Shown: in pieces, positions 16,629-24,597 of the stretch
Layout: the number at the start of each line of letters is the position of its first letter
Position numbering within the stretch: position 1 is the stretch's first letter
Source of the DNA: Marine Group I thaumarchaeote
GTDB taxonomy: Archaea; Thermoproteota; Nitrososphaeria; Nitrososphaerales; Nitrosopumilaceae
Length of the DNA stretch: 51,437 bases
Assembly: GCA_013390905.1 (NCBI GenBank)
Contig: JACATG010000008.1
Location: forward strand, 1 to 51,437
Direction: 5' to 3'
Translations under genes and position numbers: made by a program
The notes under the pieces: model-generated
Told to the model about the DNA's origin: nothing
The model's input: only the letters and a program-made list of their open reading frames with translations
The model's database searches: none

Positions 16629-17096
16629 ATGGCAAATGCAATTCTTGTTGTTAGAATTAAGGGTCAAGCCGACTGTCCATACTGGGCAACAACCACTATG
16701 ACTTTGTTAAAATTAGATAAAAAATATCGTGCAACAATTTTACCTGCTAAAGCTACCACTTTGGGAATGCTAAAAAAAGTACAGCACTATGTATCTTGGG
16801 TTGAACTTGATACAGATTTGGCAAAAGAATTGATTGAGAAGAAAGCAAGAAAATCTGGTTATAAAAAAATAACTGCTGATGATCTAAAAGAACTTGGTTT
16901 TGCAAGTTCTGATGAATTGGCTACAGCTTTGGCTGAAGGCAAGGCTACTTTATCTAAATTAAAACCCCTAAAACCTTGGTTTGCTTTAGCACCTCCAAGA
17001 CATGGATTCAAGAGAAGCACTAAGAAACTATATGGACAGAAAGGTGTCCTTGGACTAAACAAAGAACTTGGTACTTTGGTAAGGAATATGATGTAA
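16629..17096 (+). CDS. rpl30: Large-subunit ribosomal protein L30
   Basis: 155 residues from ATG at 16629 (MANAILVVRIKGQADCPYWA); a TTG three codons earlier overlaps the rps5 stop and is less likely. It is the long archaeal/eukaryal L30 (L7 family): an L30 fold with TMTLLKLDKKYRATILPAKA, plus a carboxyl part with PWFALAPPRHGFKRSTKKLY that binds rRNA. Same operon as rps5 and rpl15. Confidence 0.94.
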   Translation: MANAILVVRIKGQADCPYWATTTMTLLKLDKKYRATILPAKATTLGMLKKVQHYVSWVELDTDLAKELIEKKARKSGYKKITADDLKELGFASSDELATALAEGKATLSKLKPLKPWFALAPPRHGFKRSTKKLYGQKGVLGLNKELGTLVRNMM

Positions 17097-17097
17097 C

Positions 17098-17523
17098 ATG
17101 GCAACAAGATTAAGAAAGACCAGAAGACTCAGAGGAGGACGACATATGGGATGGGGACAAGTAGCTCAACATCGCGCAAGTGGTCATAAGGGCGGTCTTG
17201 GAGTTTCTGGTATGATGAAACATCACTACAGCTCCATGTTAAAATATGATCCAGATCATTTTGGTCATGATTCAACTAAACCACCTCACCCAAATATTAC
17301 AAAGAAATGGACTAGCGTCCGGGATCTAGATGACTTGTTTACAAAATTCGGTAAAGAAGAAGGAGGAAAGAAAATCGTAGACCTAAAAAGTGCAGGATAC
17401 GAAAAACTCCTTGGCGGCGGAAAGATAACTAATGCTTATTCCGTCAAAGTACAACAATTTACAGCATCTGCAGAAGAGAAATTAAAAGCCGTTGGGGGAG
17501 AGGTGTTATCTGATAATGGCTGA
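17098..17523 (+). CDS. rpl15: Large-subunit ribosomal protein L15
   Basis: 141 residues starting MATRLRKTRRLRGGRHMGWG. The basic glycine-rich amino part (QVAQHRASGHKGGLGVSGMM) and the carboxyl globular domain match archaeal L15. It begins one base after rpl30 ends and overlaps the secY start by eight bases, so SecY is translationally coupled to it. Confidence 0.94.
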   Translation: MATRLRKTRRLRGGRHMGWGQVAQHRASGHKGGLGVSGMMKHHYSSMLKYDPDHFGHDSTKPPHPNITKKWTSVRDLDDLFTKFGKEEGGKKIVDLKSAGYEKLLGGGKITNAYSVKVQQFTASAEEKLKAVGGEVLSDNG

Positions 17524-18946
17524 AGGTAGTTTTACCACTGTTGTCAGAAAAATTGTTTTTAGAGTAGAACCATATCTTCCTCAAATACCAAAACCAAAAA
17601 AGAAGGTTTCTCTCCAAAAAAAATTGTTATGGTGTGGAGTCATATTACTAATCTACATGGTAATGGGACAAACCCCATTATTTGGAGCTACAGCACCACA
17701 GTTTGACTTTCTAGCATTTGCTAGAGTTATTTTTGCATCACAACAAGGCACACTAGTTGAATTAGGAATAGGGCCGATAGTTACAGCTGGACTTTTGATG
17801 CAATTATTGAGAGGTTCAGAAATTCTCAAATTTGATTTCAAAAAACCAGAAGAAAGAGGAATATTTCAAACAGCAACTAAAATGGTAACATACATTGTTA
17901 TCGTAGCTGAATCTATTGTATATGCTGTAGCAGTTTATGGTCCTGGAGTTTCTGAACCCTACATTATGTATGTGCTGATTGGTCAGCTGATGGCCGCGTC
18001 GATAATTATTATGTTCCTGGACGAGTTAATCCAAAAGGGCTGGGGTCTGGGCAGTGGAATCAGTTTATTCATTATGGCCGGTGTTGCTCAACAGATTCTT
18101 TGGAGCCTGTTTAGCCCGTTGCCGGCGGGTGATGGGGGAATGATTGGTATCATTCCATACATAGGTGAATCTATCATGAATGGTGATGTTTCAAATATCT
18201 TGTTTCGTGCAAACCAACTCCCGAGTATCTTTGGGTTGTGTCTTACTGCAGGAATATTGTTAATACTTGTATTTACACAGGGTATGAAAATTGAGATTCC
18301 AATTGTCTCTACAAAATACAGAGGCTTCTCTGCTGTTTATCCTATAAAATTGATGTACGTCTCTAACATTCCAGTTATCTTAGCATCTGCACTTACTGCT
18401 AATGCAGTTTTCATGTTCCAAATGCTGTGGGCAAACATGAACCCGCGGAATAATAATTTCTTTATGAATTTTATAGCGCAGTTTGACCCAACAAGTCCTA
18501 ATACTCCTATAGGTGGAATAATCTATTACATCACCCCTCCACGAGGTTTAGATGTTGCAGCTTTAGATCCTATGCGCGCGGTAGGCTATATTCTATTTAT
18601 GATTGCAATTGTAGTTGTGTTTGGTAAATTATGGGTAGAGCTTGGAGGTTTATCGCCAAAGAGTGCAGCTCAGAATTTACTTGATGCAGATGTTCAAATT
18701 CCTGGATTTAGAAGATCAAACAAACCAGTTGAAGCATTGCTGAACAAGTACATTCCATCAGTTACCATTCTCGGCTCTATGATTTTGGGTCTCTTGGCTG
18801 GCGTATCTGATGTTCTTGGTGTATTTGGTTCTGGAATTGGAATTCTACTTATGGTAGATATTCTCATAAACTATTATACACAATTGGTTAGAGAACAAGT
18901 TGAAGTCGTCATGCCGCGGTTGGGTGCTCTACTTGGTAGAAAATAA
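17516..18946 (+). CDS. secY: Preprotein translocase channel subunit SecY (Sec61 alpha)
   Basis: About 476 residues with ten membrane helices. The start is ATG at 17516 (MAEGSFTTVVRKIVFRVEPY). The plug region (QTPLFGATAPQFDFLAFARV), the pore helices, and a cytosolic loop near EIPIVSTKYRGFSAVYPIKL are recognisable. It forms the membrane channel with SecE (6086-6265) and SecG/Sec61 beta. A stretch at about 17960-18135 uses codons far richer in G and C than the rest of the gene (CTG, GCG, TCG, CCG), with smaller GC spots at 18440, 18570 and 18910. The protein there is normal SecY. The end overlaps adkA. Confidence 0.96.
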   Translation: MAEGSFTTVVRKIVFRVEPYLPQIPKPKKKVSLQKKLLWCGVILLIYMVMGQTPLFGATAPQFDFLAFARVIFASQQGTLVELGIGPIVTAGLLMQLLRGSEILKFDFKKPEERGIFQTATKMVTYIVIVAESIVYAVAVYGPGVSEPYIMYVLIGQLMAASIIIMFLDELIQKGWGLGSGISLFIMAGVAQQILWSLFSPLPAGDGGMIGIIPYIGESIMNGDVSNILFRANQLPSIFGLCLTAGILLILVFTQGMKIEIPIVSTKYRGFSAVYPIKLMYVSNIPVILASALTANAVFMFQMLWANMNPRNNNFFMNFIAQFDPTSPNTPIGGIIYYITPPRGLDVAALDPMRAVGYILFMIAIVVVFGKLWVELGGLSPKSAAQNLLDADVQIPGFRRSNKPVEALLNKYIPSVTILGSMILGLLAGVSDVLGVFGSGIGILLMVDILINYYTQLVREQVEVVMPRLGALLGRK

Positions 18947-19511
18947 GAGAATTGTGATGGTAGGAATACCAGGTGTTGGAAAAACTACACTATTATCCAA
19001 AATAGTTGAAATCATAAAAAAACATGGTAAAAGTGTTCATGTGGTAAGTTTTGGAACTTTAATGTGTGATGTTGCCAAGAAAAATGGTCTTCATGATAGA
19101 GATGAACTTAGAAAATTACCCATAACTGAGCAACAAAATCTTCAAAAAATTACTGCAGAAAAAATTGCTGCACTAACTGAGCAAGTTATAATCATTGATA
19201 CTCATGTGTTTATCAATTCTCCAGGAGGCTATTACCCCGGCTTGCCAGAAAATGTTTTAAAAATCATCAAACCCACAAACTTTGTTTCTATTTCTGCAAA
19301 ACCAGAAGAGATCTACAATAGACGAATGAAAGATGATACTAGAAATAGAGACAAAATCACTGTTACTAACATTAAAAAAGAATTAGATATTCAAGCAGGT
19401 ATGATTTCTGCATGTTCGGTTATTACTGGCTCTCCTGTGAAATTCATTAATAATCGTGAGGGAAAGATTGATGAAACAGCAGAGAAAATAATTAATGCAG
19501 TAGGAGTATAA
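18933..19511 (+). CDS. adkA: Adenylate kinase, archaeal type
   Basis: About 192 residues. The start is taken as TTG at 18933 (MVENKRIVMVGIPGVGKTTL), overlapping secY by 14 bases; a longer frame would add unrelated residues. It has the P-loop GIPGVGKTT, LRKLPITEQQNLQKITAEKI, and the lid-like region DDTRNRDKITVTNIKKELDIQ of the trimeric archaeal enzyme. It equilibrates ATP, ADP and AMP. The secY-adk-DUF106-cmk-cbf5 order is widely conserved in archaea. Confidence 0.92.
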   Translation: MVENKRIVMVGIPGVGKTTLLSKIVEIIKKHGKSVHVVSFGTLMCDVAKKNGLHDRDELRKLPITEQQNLQKITAEKIAALTEQVIIIDTHVFINSPGGYYPGLPENVLKIIKPTNFVSISAKPEEIYNRRMKDDTRNRDKITVTNIKKELDIQAGMISACSVITGSPVKFINNREGKIDETAEKIINAVGV

Positions 19512-19514
19512 AAA

Positions 19515-20123
19515 ATGGATTTTAATTTTATTCCACTTTTCATTCATGATTCCATTACTGAAGGAGGTAGAATGAATTTAGGAAGTGATGATCCAATAAT
19601 TCAAGGATTAATTCTTTCAATGTTTTGCGTAACTGGATTTGGAATTGTGCTTAATCTATTCAACGCTGGAGTTAGAAAGAAGATGGTTGATCAAACAAAG
19701 CTAAGACGTATTATGAAAGAAACACGTTCATATCAAAAAGAAAGAATGAAGGCCATGAGATCTAAAGATCAAGCAAAAATAAATGAACTAAGCAAAAAAT
19801 CTTCGTACATGAATAAAATGTCAATGGAAATGATGCAGATGAATATGAGACCTATGATGATTACTTTTGTACCTTTAATCTTGATATTTTATCTTGTATT
19901 GCCACAACTATTCTCTTATACTGTAGCGATGTCTCCAATTCCACTAAATGTGATTCCAGGAGATTTCTTCACATTAACGTGTACTGCAACACAAGCAGCA
20001 GATCCAGATAGCGTTTGTTTTGGCAAAGAAAATTCATTATATCTTTGGGCATGGTATTTCCTCTCCTCTATTGCTTTTAGTGGAATGATTATGAGATTAA
20101 CAAAAACAACAATGGGCACTTGA
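19515..20123 (+). CDS. Oxa1/EMC3-like membrane insertase (DUF106)
   Basis: 202 residues with three membrane helices (about 35-53, 116-134, 177-195). A basic cytosolic coiled coil lies between the first two (RRIMKETRSYQKERMKAMRS), and methionine-rich MNKMSMEMMQMNMRPMM precedes helix 2. This is the archaeal DUF106/Ylp1 family, homologous to YidC, EMC3 and TMCO1. These proteins act beside the Sec channel in inserting membrane proteins. Position just after secY agrees. Its stop overlaps the TTG start of cmk. Confidence 0.88.
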   Translation: MDFNFIPLFIHDSITEGGRMNLGSDDPIIQGLILSMFCVTGFGIVLNLFNAGVRKKMVDQTKLRRIMKETRSYQKERMKAMRSKDQAKINELSKKSSYMNKMSMEMMQMNMRPMMITFVPLILIFYLVLPQLFSYTVAMSPIPLNVIPGDFFTLTCTATQAADPDSVCFGKENSLYLWAWYFLSSIAFSGMIMRLTKTTMGT

Positions 20124-20680
20124 CAAAATCTATTGTTATTTCTGGTCCACCTGCAGTAGGAAAAACAACTGTTGCAAAAGGATTAGCAGAAGAATTTCAA
20201 TTACAATATCTTAGCGGAGGAGATGTGCTAAAAGAAATGGCAAAAGAACAAGGTTTTGATTCTGATGGTGATGATTGGTGGGATACTGATGATGGAATGA
20301 AGTTTCTCAGCCAACGTGAGCAAAATGCTGAGTTTGACAAAAAACTGGATGAAAAATTAACTGGACTTTTCAATCAAGGTGGAATGGTAATTACTAGTTA
20401 CACCTTACCGTGGCTAATCAAAGACGGCATCAAAATTTGGTTAGAGGGTTCCCATACAAGTAGTACTGGAAGAATGCAATCCAGAGATAATATGAGCACT
20501 GAAAAGGCTTATGAAATTACAAAAAAACGATTTGATCAGAATAAAGCATTATACAAAAAATTATACAACTTTGATTTTGGTGATGATACATCTGTATTTG
20601 ATGTAATAATTAATACAGATAATCTTACAGCTCAACAAGTAATTGATGTTGCAAAAGAAACTGTGAGAAAATTACTATGA
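20120..20680 (+). CDS. cmk: Cytidylate kinase
   Basis: 186 residues from TTG overlapping the previous stop. P-loop GPPAVGKTTVAKGLAEEF, then LQYLSGGDVLKEMAKEQGFD, a substrate region with KIWLEGSHTSSTGRMQSRDN and a helical end. It phosphorylates CMP/dCMP. The archaeal form is shorter than bacterial Cmk. Its last codon overlaps the ATG of cbf5 (ATGA). Confidence 0.9.
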   Translation: MTKSIVISGPPAVGKTTVAKGLAEEFQLQYLSGGDVLKEMAKEQGFDSDGDDWWDTDDGMKFLSQREQNAEFDKKLDEKLTGLFNQGGMVITSYTLPWLIKDGIKIWLEGSHTSSTGRMQSRDNMSTEKAYEITKKRFDQNKALYKKLYNFDFGDDTSVFDVIINTDNLTAQQVIDVAKETVRKLL

Positions 20681-21678
20681 CCCTCAAACAACTTGAAAAT
20701 CTTGTTGAAATTGATCAGGATATTACAGATGATGCTTATGGGACATATTATGATAAAAGAACAATTGAACAATTACTAAATTATGGGATTATTATATTGG
20801 ATAAACCGCCAGGTCCTACAAGTCACGAAACTGTAGCTTGGACTAAACGCATTTTGAAACTCCCAAAAATTGGTCATAGTGGAACACTTGATCCTCAAGT
20901 TTCAGGAGTTTTACCTTTAGGGCTTGGAGAAGCTACCAAAGCATTAGGAGTTTTACTTTATGGTCCAAAAGAATATCATGCATTAGGACGAATTCATTCC
21001 CTTCCCTCTAAAGAAAAACTTGATGAAACAATTGATTTGTTTAGAGGAGAAATTTTTCAAAAACCTCCACAACGTTCAGCTGTTGTTAGACAAACAAGAA
21101 CAAGAACTATCTATGAATTTGAAGTGTTAGAACAAAAAGAACGATTACTCTTAACCAGAATTTTGTGTGAGGCTGGAACTTATATCAGAAAATTATACTA
21201 CGATTTAGGAGAGCTTCTTGGACCTGGTGCAACAATGATAGAACTTAGACGAACCAGAGTAGATCAATTTCGCGAGACTGATGGTTTAGTAACTCTTCAT
21301 GAACTTGCAAATGCATTTGCAATTTGGGAAGAGGAAAAAGATGATAGCAAATTAATGAAAATGATCAAGCCTGTTGAATGTGCATTCAGTGAATTAAAGT
21401 CAGTAGTAATTCGCGATTCTGCAGTAGATGCTATGTGTCATGGTGCACAACTTGCAATTCCTGGTATTTTACAAATTTCTTATAATCTAAAGAAAGGAGA
21501 TATTGTTGCAATTTATACACAAAAAGGAGAGGCTGTAGCTTTAGCCGAATCAACGATGTCTGAAGAAGAAATTCGTGATGCTACTAAGGGGTATGCATTT
21601 GAAACAAAGAGAATCATTATGGCTCCAAATACATATCCAAAAAAGTGGAGAAGAAAATCAACTCCACGAAAGGATTAA
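20677..21678 (+). CDS. cbf5: rRNA/tRNA pseudouridine synthase Cbf5
   Basis: 333 residues. The TruB-type catalytic domain has the active Asp in KIGHSGTLDPQVSGVLPLGL. FQKPPQRSAVVRQTRTRTIY and LCEAGTYIRKLYYDLGELLG follow. A PUA domain covers about residues 230-310 (VIRDSAVDAMCHGAQLAIPG). It is the catalytic subunit of H/ACA guide-RNA particles and also makes Psi55 in tRNA in archaea. The last gene of the ribosomal/secY run except for the overlapping unknown at 21645. Confidence 0.95.
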   Translation: MTLKQLENLVEIDQDITDDAYGTYYDKRTIEQLLNYGIIILDKPPGPTSHETVAWTKRILKLPKIGHSGTLDPQVSGVLPLGLGEATKALGVLLYGPKEYHALGRIHSLPSKEKLDETIDLFRGEIFQKPPQRSAVVRQTRTRTIYEFEVLEQKERLLLTRILCEAGTYIRKLYYDLGELLGPGATMIELRRTRVDQFRETDGLVTLHELANAFAIWEEEKDDSKLMKMIKPVECAFSELKSVVIRDSAVDAMCHGAQLAIPGILQISYNLKKGDIVAIYTQKGEAVALAESTMSEEEIRDATKGYAFETKRIIMAPNTYPKKWRRKSTPRKD

Positions 21679-22151
21679 AAAATCAAGAAATTATTTTAAA
21701 AGAATTGCTAGCAAAAAGCCTTGTAATCTTTATTAGTATTGGTTTGATTTCTGGACTTGCATTTGGTGTTTATTTGCTTGATGTAAAAAATACTAATCAA
21801 CTAGTTTTTGTTGAAGGGCTCTCAATTTCTGTAGTTACAGAAAAATCTGATTTTAAAAAAGGTGAAGAGATAAAAATTAGAATAGTAAATTCTGGAACTG
21901 TTCCGTTGATTTTTTCTGATGCCTCATATGGTCTTAAAATTACTGGGTTATTTGGGGTTTTGATGTATTCACCTGTTTCTGTACAAGTGATTTCTCAGCT
22001 AGAACCTGGTGATGAAGCTGAATTTTCATGGGATCAAATTAAAAATAATGGTGATACAGCTTTAGAAGGTCTTTACAAAATATCTACAAAAGGAGTAGAC
22101 AAACAGGGGAATCAAGTGGAGAAATCAACTACTGTTGCAATTTGGAAATAG
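21645..22151 (+). CDS. Membrane-anchored protein with a beta-sandwich domain, function unknown
   Basis: 168 residues if the GTG at 21645 is used, which overlaps cbf5 by 34 bases; a later TTG at 21705 would still keep the membrane helix. One hydrophobic helix (SLVIFISIGLISGLAFGVYLL) is followed by an extracytoplasmic immunoglobulin-like domain (LSISVVTEKSDFKKGEEIKI; IRIVNSGTVPLIF; LEPGDEAEFSWDQIK). Domains of this look occur in adhesion and protease-inhibitor-type proteins. I do not recognise the family. It is translated from the end of the secY-cbf5 run. Confidence 0.7.
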   Translation: MEKKINSTKGLKNQEIILKELLAKSLVIFISIGLISGLAFGVYLLDVKNTNQLVFVEGLSISVVTEKSDFKKGEEIKIRIVNSGTVPLIFSDASYGLKITGLFGVLMYSPVSVQVISQLEPGDEAEFSWDQIKNNGDTALEGLYKISTKGVDKQGNQVEKSTTVAIWK

Positions 22152-22172
22152 TTTTTCAATTCCCAAGACACA

Positions 22173-22183
22173 TAATATATAAT
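22173..22183 (+). promoter_or_regulatory. TATA-like box for the tRNA-Ser gene
   Basis: TAATATATAAT lies 36-46 bases before the first base of the mature tRNA. That would place transcription start about 10-15 bases upstream of it, a short 5' leader for RNase P removal. Confidence 0.5.
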
Positions 22184-22218
22184 CAAATCTAACCGAATAA
22201 TTTTGTCGTAAGACTTGT

Positions 22219-22319
22219 GCCGGGGTCGCCTAGCCTGGTAGGGCGCGCGCCTGGAAATAATTTACCATAAAGCGCGTTCTCGCAAGGGAACGGGAGTTCG
22301 AATCTCCCTCCCGGCGCCA
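22219..22319 (+). tRNA. tRNA-Ser (anticodon GGA) with an intron and encoded CCA
   Basis: Folded by eye. Acceptor stem GCCGGGG/TCCCGGC; D stem GCCT/GGGC; anticodon stem CGCGC (22246-22250)/GCGCG (22272-22276). A long variable arm (22277-22291, a GTTCTC/GGGAAC-type stem) and the T arm GGGAG-TTCGAAT-CTCCC follow. Discriminator G73 and the long variable arm mean serine. After removing the intron the anticodon loop reads CTGGAAA, so the anticodon is GGA (22253-22255). The terminal CCA (22317-22319) is encoded. Confidence 0.93.
22257..22270 (+). other. 14-nt tRNA intron between positions 37 and 38
   Basis: The stretch between the halves of the anticodon stem is 21 bases; a normal loop is 7, leaving 14 extra. 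TGG (22252-22254) can pair with CCA (22265-22267), and A-rich bulges flank this helix on both sides, a relaxed bulge-helix-bulge substrate for the archaeal splicing endonuclease. Exact ends may shift by one base because of the A runs. Confidence 0.8.
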
Positions 22320-22354
22320 TTTCAAAATCCATTAATGACAAGAAATCTCTTCAT

Positions 22355-23656
22355 TTGTCATTGAAGAAATACGATATTGCTATAATTGGTGCAGGAATTT
22401 TAGGAACAACTATTTCATATTGGTTATCAACACTTTATGATCTCAATGTCTGTGTAATTGAAAAAGAAAACGATGTAGCAAAGCACACAAGTAGTAGAAA
22501 TACTGGCGTGGTTCATTCCCCCTTTTACCTAGATCCAAAAAAAAGAAAAACATCTGCTGTTTCATCTTTAGTTTCTCATGATTTATGGGAAATTTTTGCA
22601 AAGAAAAAAACTCTACCTTGGTTTGAAGTTGGAACGATTGAAGTAGCCTTAGATGAACAACAACATAAAACTTTGGAGAAATACATGAAGTGGTCTGCAC
22701 AAAATGGAATTCCTGAGAATCAAGTTGAATTACTTGATTCAAAAGATCTTGTAAAAAAAGAATCAAATTTACATGCATATTCTGGCCTTTATTGCTCAAG
22801 AGATGTTTCTACAGATTATGGAATTTTTACTAAAGAATTACAAAAAGAATCTGAAAAAAATGGAACAAAATTTTTGTTTGATAAAGAAGTGATAGACACT
22901 AATGATCACTCTGAAGTCCAACTTACTTTCTCTGATAATTCTACCTTGACTGCAAAATTTATGATAAATTGTTCCGGTGGTAACTCGCTAGATATTGCTA
23001 AAAAGTGTAATCTTGCAAAAGAATATGATGATATTCATTTTAGAGGTGAATACTGGATATCAGATCAACCATATGCTGATTTAGTTAAAACAAATATTTA
23101 CACAGTGGCAAGATTTTCTGAGTTTCCATTTTTAGATCCTCATTGGATTAAAAGATCTAATGGAACAACTGAGATTGGTCCAAATGCAGTGCCTGTGTTA
23201 ACTCCTGAAACTTATGAAGGTTACACTGGTGAATTAAATGCCGCAGTCTCTAAAATCCGAGAAATATTTGAAGGAAACGTTAAGCGTCTTCTTACAAACC
23301 GTAGTTTTCTATTAATGCTTTCTAAAGAATTTCTTAGTTCTGTTTCAAAAACTGCGATGGTTCATCGTGTCCAACAATTTATTCCAAAAGTTAAACCTGA
23401 ATATTTCACCAAGCGTGGCACTGCTGGAATACGAACACCAGTTATTTCCCCCAAGGGTGAATTTGTTAAAGATATTTTGGAACTTGTTGGTGAAAACTCA
23501 TTTCATATTGTTAATTATAATTCTCCTGGAGCTACTGGTGCTCCAGCATACTCTGCATTTATTATAAAAAAATTACAAGACAACGGGTTCTTAGATTATT
23601 CTCAAAAACCCAAAGATTCTTTTTGGAATTTTGAAGAAATTATCAGTCTTTTCTAA
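22355..23656 (+). CDS. FAD-dependent oxidoreductase, L-2-hydroxyglutarate oxidase type (LhgO-like)
   Basis: 433 residues from TTG. The amino end is a Rossmann FAD-binding motif (YDIAIIGAGILGTTISYWLS; VCVIEKE). The HTSSRNTGVVHSPFYLDP motif is typical of the L-2-hydroxyglutarate dehydrogenase group within the DAO superfamily. The carboxyl end has RGTAGIRTPVISPKGEFVKD and NYNSPGATGAPAYSAFI. It would oxidise L-2-hydroxyglutarate to 2-oxoglutarate, cleaning up a side product or linking to respiration. No membrane helix is obvious. It stands alone after the tRNA. Confidence 0.8.
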   Translation: MSLKKYDIAIIGAGILGTTISYWLSTLYDLNVCVIEKENDVAKHTSSRNTGVVHSPFYLDPKKRKTSAVSSLVSHDLWEIFAKKKTLPWFEVGTIEVALDEQQHKTLEKYMKWSAQNGIPENQVELLDSKDLVKKESNLHAYSGLYCSRDVSTDYGIFTKELQKESEKNGTKFLFDKEVIDTNDHSEVQLTFSDNSTLTAKFMINCSGGNSLDIAKKCNLAKEYDDIHFRGEYWISDQPYADLVKTNIYTVARFSEFPFLDPHWIKRSNGTTEIGPNAVPVLTPETYEGYTGELNAAVSKIREIFEGNVKRLLTNRSFLLMLSKEFLSSVSKTAMVHRVQQFIPKVKPEYFTKRGTAGIRTPVISPKGEFVKDILELVGENSFHIVNYNSPGATGAPAYSAFIIKKLQDNGFLDYSQKPKDSFWNFEEIISLF

Positions 23657-23717
23657 TTTTCAAATCTGAATCTCTTTTAATCAAGCTTAATATCCTATAA
23701 CAATTGAAATCCGATTA

Positions 23718-23987
23718 ATGCTTCCTGATAGATGTTCAGTATTGGAAAAGGGAAAACAATGTGTTAATCCCCCAGAATTTATTGTATCGATTATTTCTAA
23801 TAAAGATGAATACATGATTGGAGTGACCTGTGAAAAACATAAACAAATTGTTTCTGGTAAAATTGAAATTCTTCAAAATGAAGGAAAAGTTAATGATGGA
23901 AAAATTAGTTTTTCATCTATCAAAGTAGTAGGAACTGACTGTATTCATGCAGATACAGATGATTTTATCCAAATTGATATGAAATAA
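23718..23987 (+). CDS. Small Cys/His-containing protein of unknown function
   Basis: 89 residues from ATG. It has four cysteines, in MLPDRCSVLEKGKQC, GVTCEKHKQIV and VGTDCIHADTDDF; the first three with a His could bind a metal. No membrane segment. I do not recognise the family. It is followed 39 bases later by another unknown on the same strand. Confidence 0.6.
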   Translation: MLPDRCSVLEKGKQCVNPPEFIVSIISNKDEYMIGVTCEKHKQIVSGKIEILQNEGKVNDGKISFSSIKVVGTDCIHADTDDFIQIDMK

Positions 23988-24026
23988 TCCAAAAAACTGA
24001 AATAATTTTAATTTTAAGAATACTTG

Positions 24027-24401
24027 ATGCTTTTAGAGTTGTTATCTGATTTAGTCAAAATTGATGATGTCCTACTTATCATAAGAAATGATGGTGCTAT
24101 CAGTGAGGTTAGAAGCAATTCTCTAAGTATCAGACAAAAAGAAAAATGGATTACTATTGGTGATAATGATGGTCCAGCACATATGCATATAGATTCAGAA
24201 TTGATAAAATCAGCAGAGTTTGTACAGGAAGAAAAGTCTGAACGTACTAGTTTTAGTGTAAGATTCTTTGACAAAAATAATGAGCGTGTTTTAGCAGCAT
24301 TTTTTACAAAAATGTACGATGAATCTAAAACATTAATTTCTGAAAGAAAAAAAGTCTATGACGAACTAAACCAAAAATATTCTTCTAAAATTAATTTTTA
24401 A
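24027..24401 (+). CDS. Protein of unknown function, faintly like heme-utilisation ChuX/HemS folds
   Basis: About 124 residues from ATG at 24027 (a TTG lies one codon before). The pattern WITIGDNDGPAHMHID, FVQEEKSERTSFSVRFFDKN and NERVLAAFFTKMYDESKTLI recalls the repeated beta-sheet units of heme-handling ChuX/HutX/HemS proteins. I cannot support more than a fold-level hint. Cytoplasmic by composition. It ends exactly where the minus-strand terminator begins. Confidence 0.6.
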   Translation: MLLELLSDLVKIDDVLLIIRNDGAISEVRSNSLSIRQKEKWITIGDNDGPAHMHIDSELIKSAEFVQEEKSERTSFSVRFFDKNNERVLAAFFTKMYDESKTLISERKKVYDELNQKYSSKINF

Positions 24402-24429
24402 AAAAAAACCTTGTCTGAAAAAGACAAGG
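24400..24429 (-). terminator. Hairpin plus oligo-U terminator reading leftward
   Basis: CCTTGTCT (24409-24416) and AGACAAGG (24422-24429) form a perfect 8-bp stem with a 5-base loop. On the minus strand it is followed by nine T (24400-24408). This has the form of an intrinsic terminator for a minus-strand transcript, unusual in a genome where T-runs alone seem to serve. Confidence 0.6.
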
Positions 24430-24439
24430 AGAAAAAATA

Positions 24440-24529
24440 TTATTGTTCAGATTCTTTTTTCTTCTTATCTTTTTCAGTTTGTAGTTTGGCTAATTCTAAT
24501 TCTTCATTTGTATGGTTAAATTTTTTCAA
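24440..24529 (-). CDS. Possible 29-residue lysine-rich peptide
   Basis: An open frame starting with TTG at 24527-24529 encodes a short charged peptide (MKKFNHTNEELELAKLQTEK and a lysine/glutamate tail ending ESEQ). The reading frame is open a further 11 codons upstream without another good start. A TATATC-containing AT-rich element lies about 20-28 bases upstream and the hairpin terminator lies immediately downstream, which is why I list it. It could instead be the 3' untranslated part of the 2-hydroxyacid dehydrogenase message. Confidence 0.35.
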   Translation of the reverse strand: MKKFNHTNEELELAKLQTEKDKKKKESEQ

Positions 24530-24597
24530 TCTAACACTAGTTTGAAATTTAGATATAAAAACTCAACATTTTTTTGATTGGAACTTATGCATAAAAA

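Noticed and set aside
22201-22330. tRNA remnant acting as an integration site
   Set aside because: The tRNA is intact and no integrase, direct repeat or mobile gene lies nearby.
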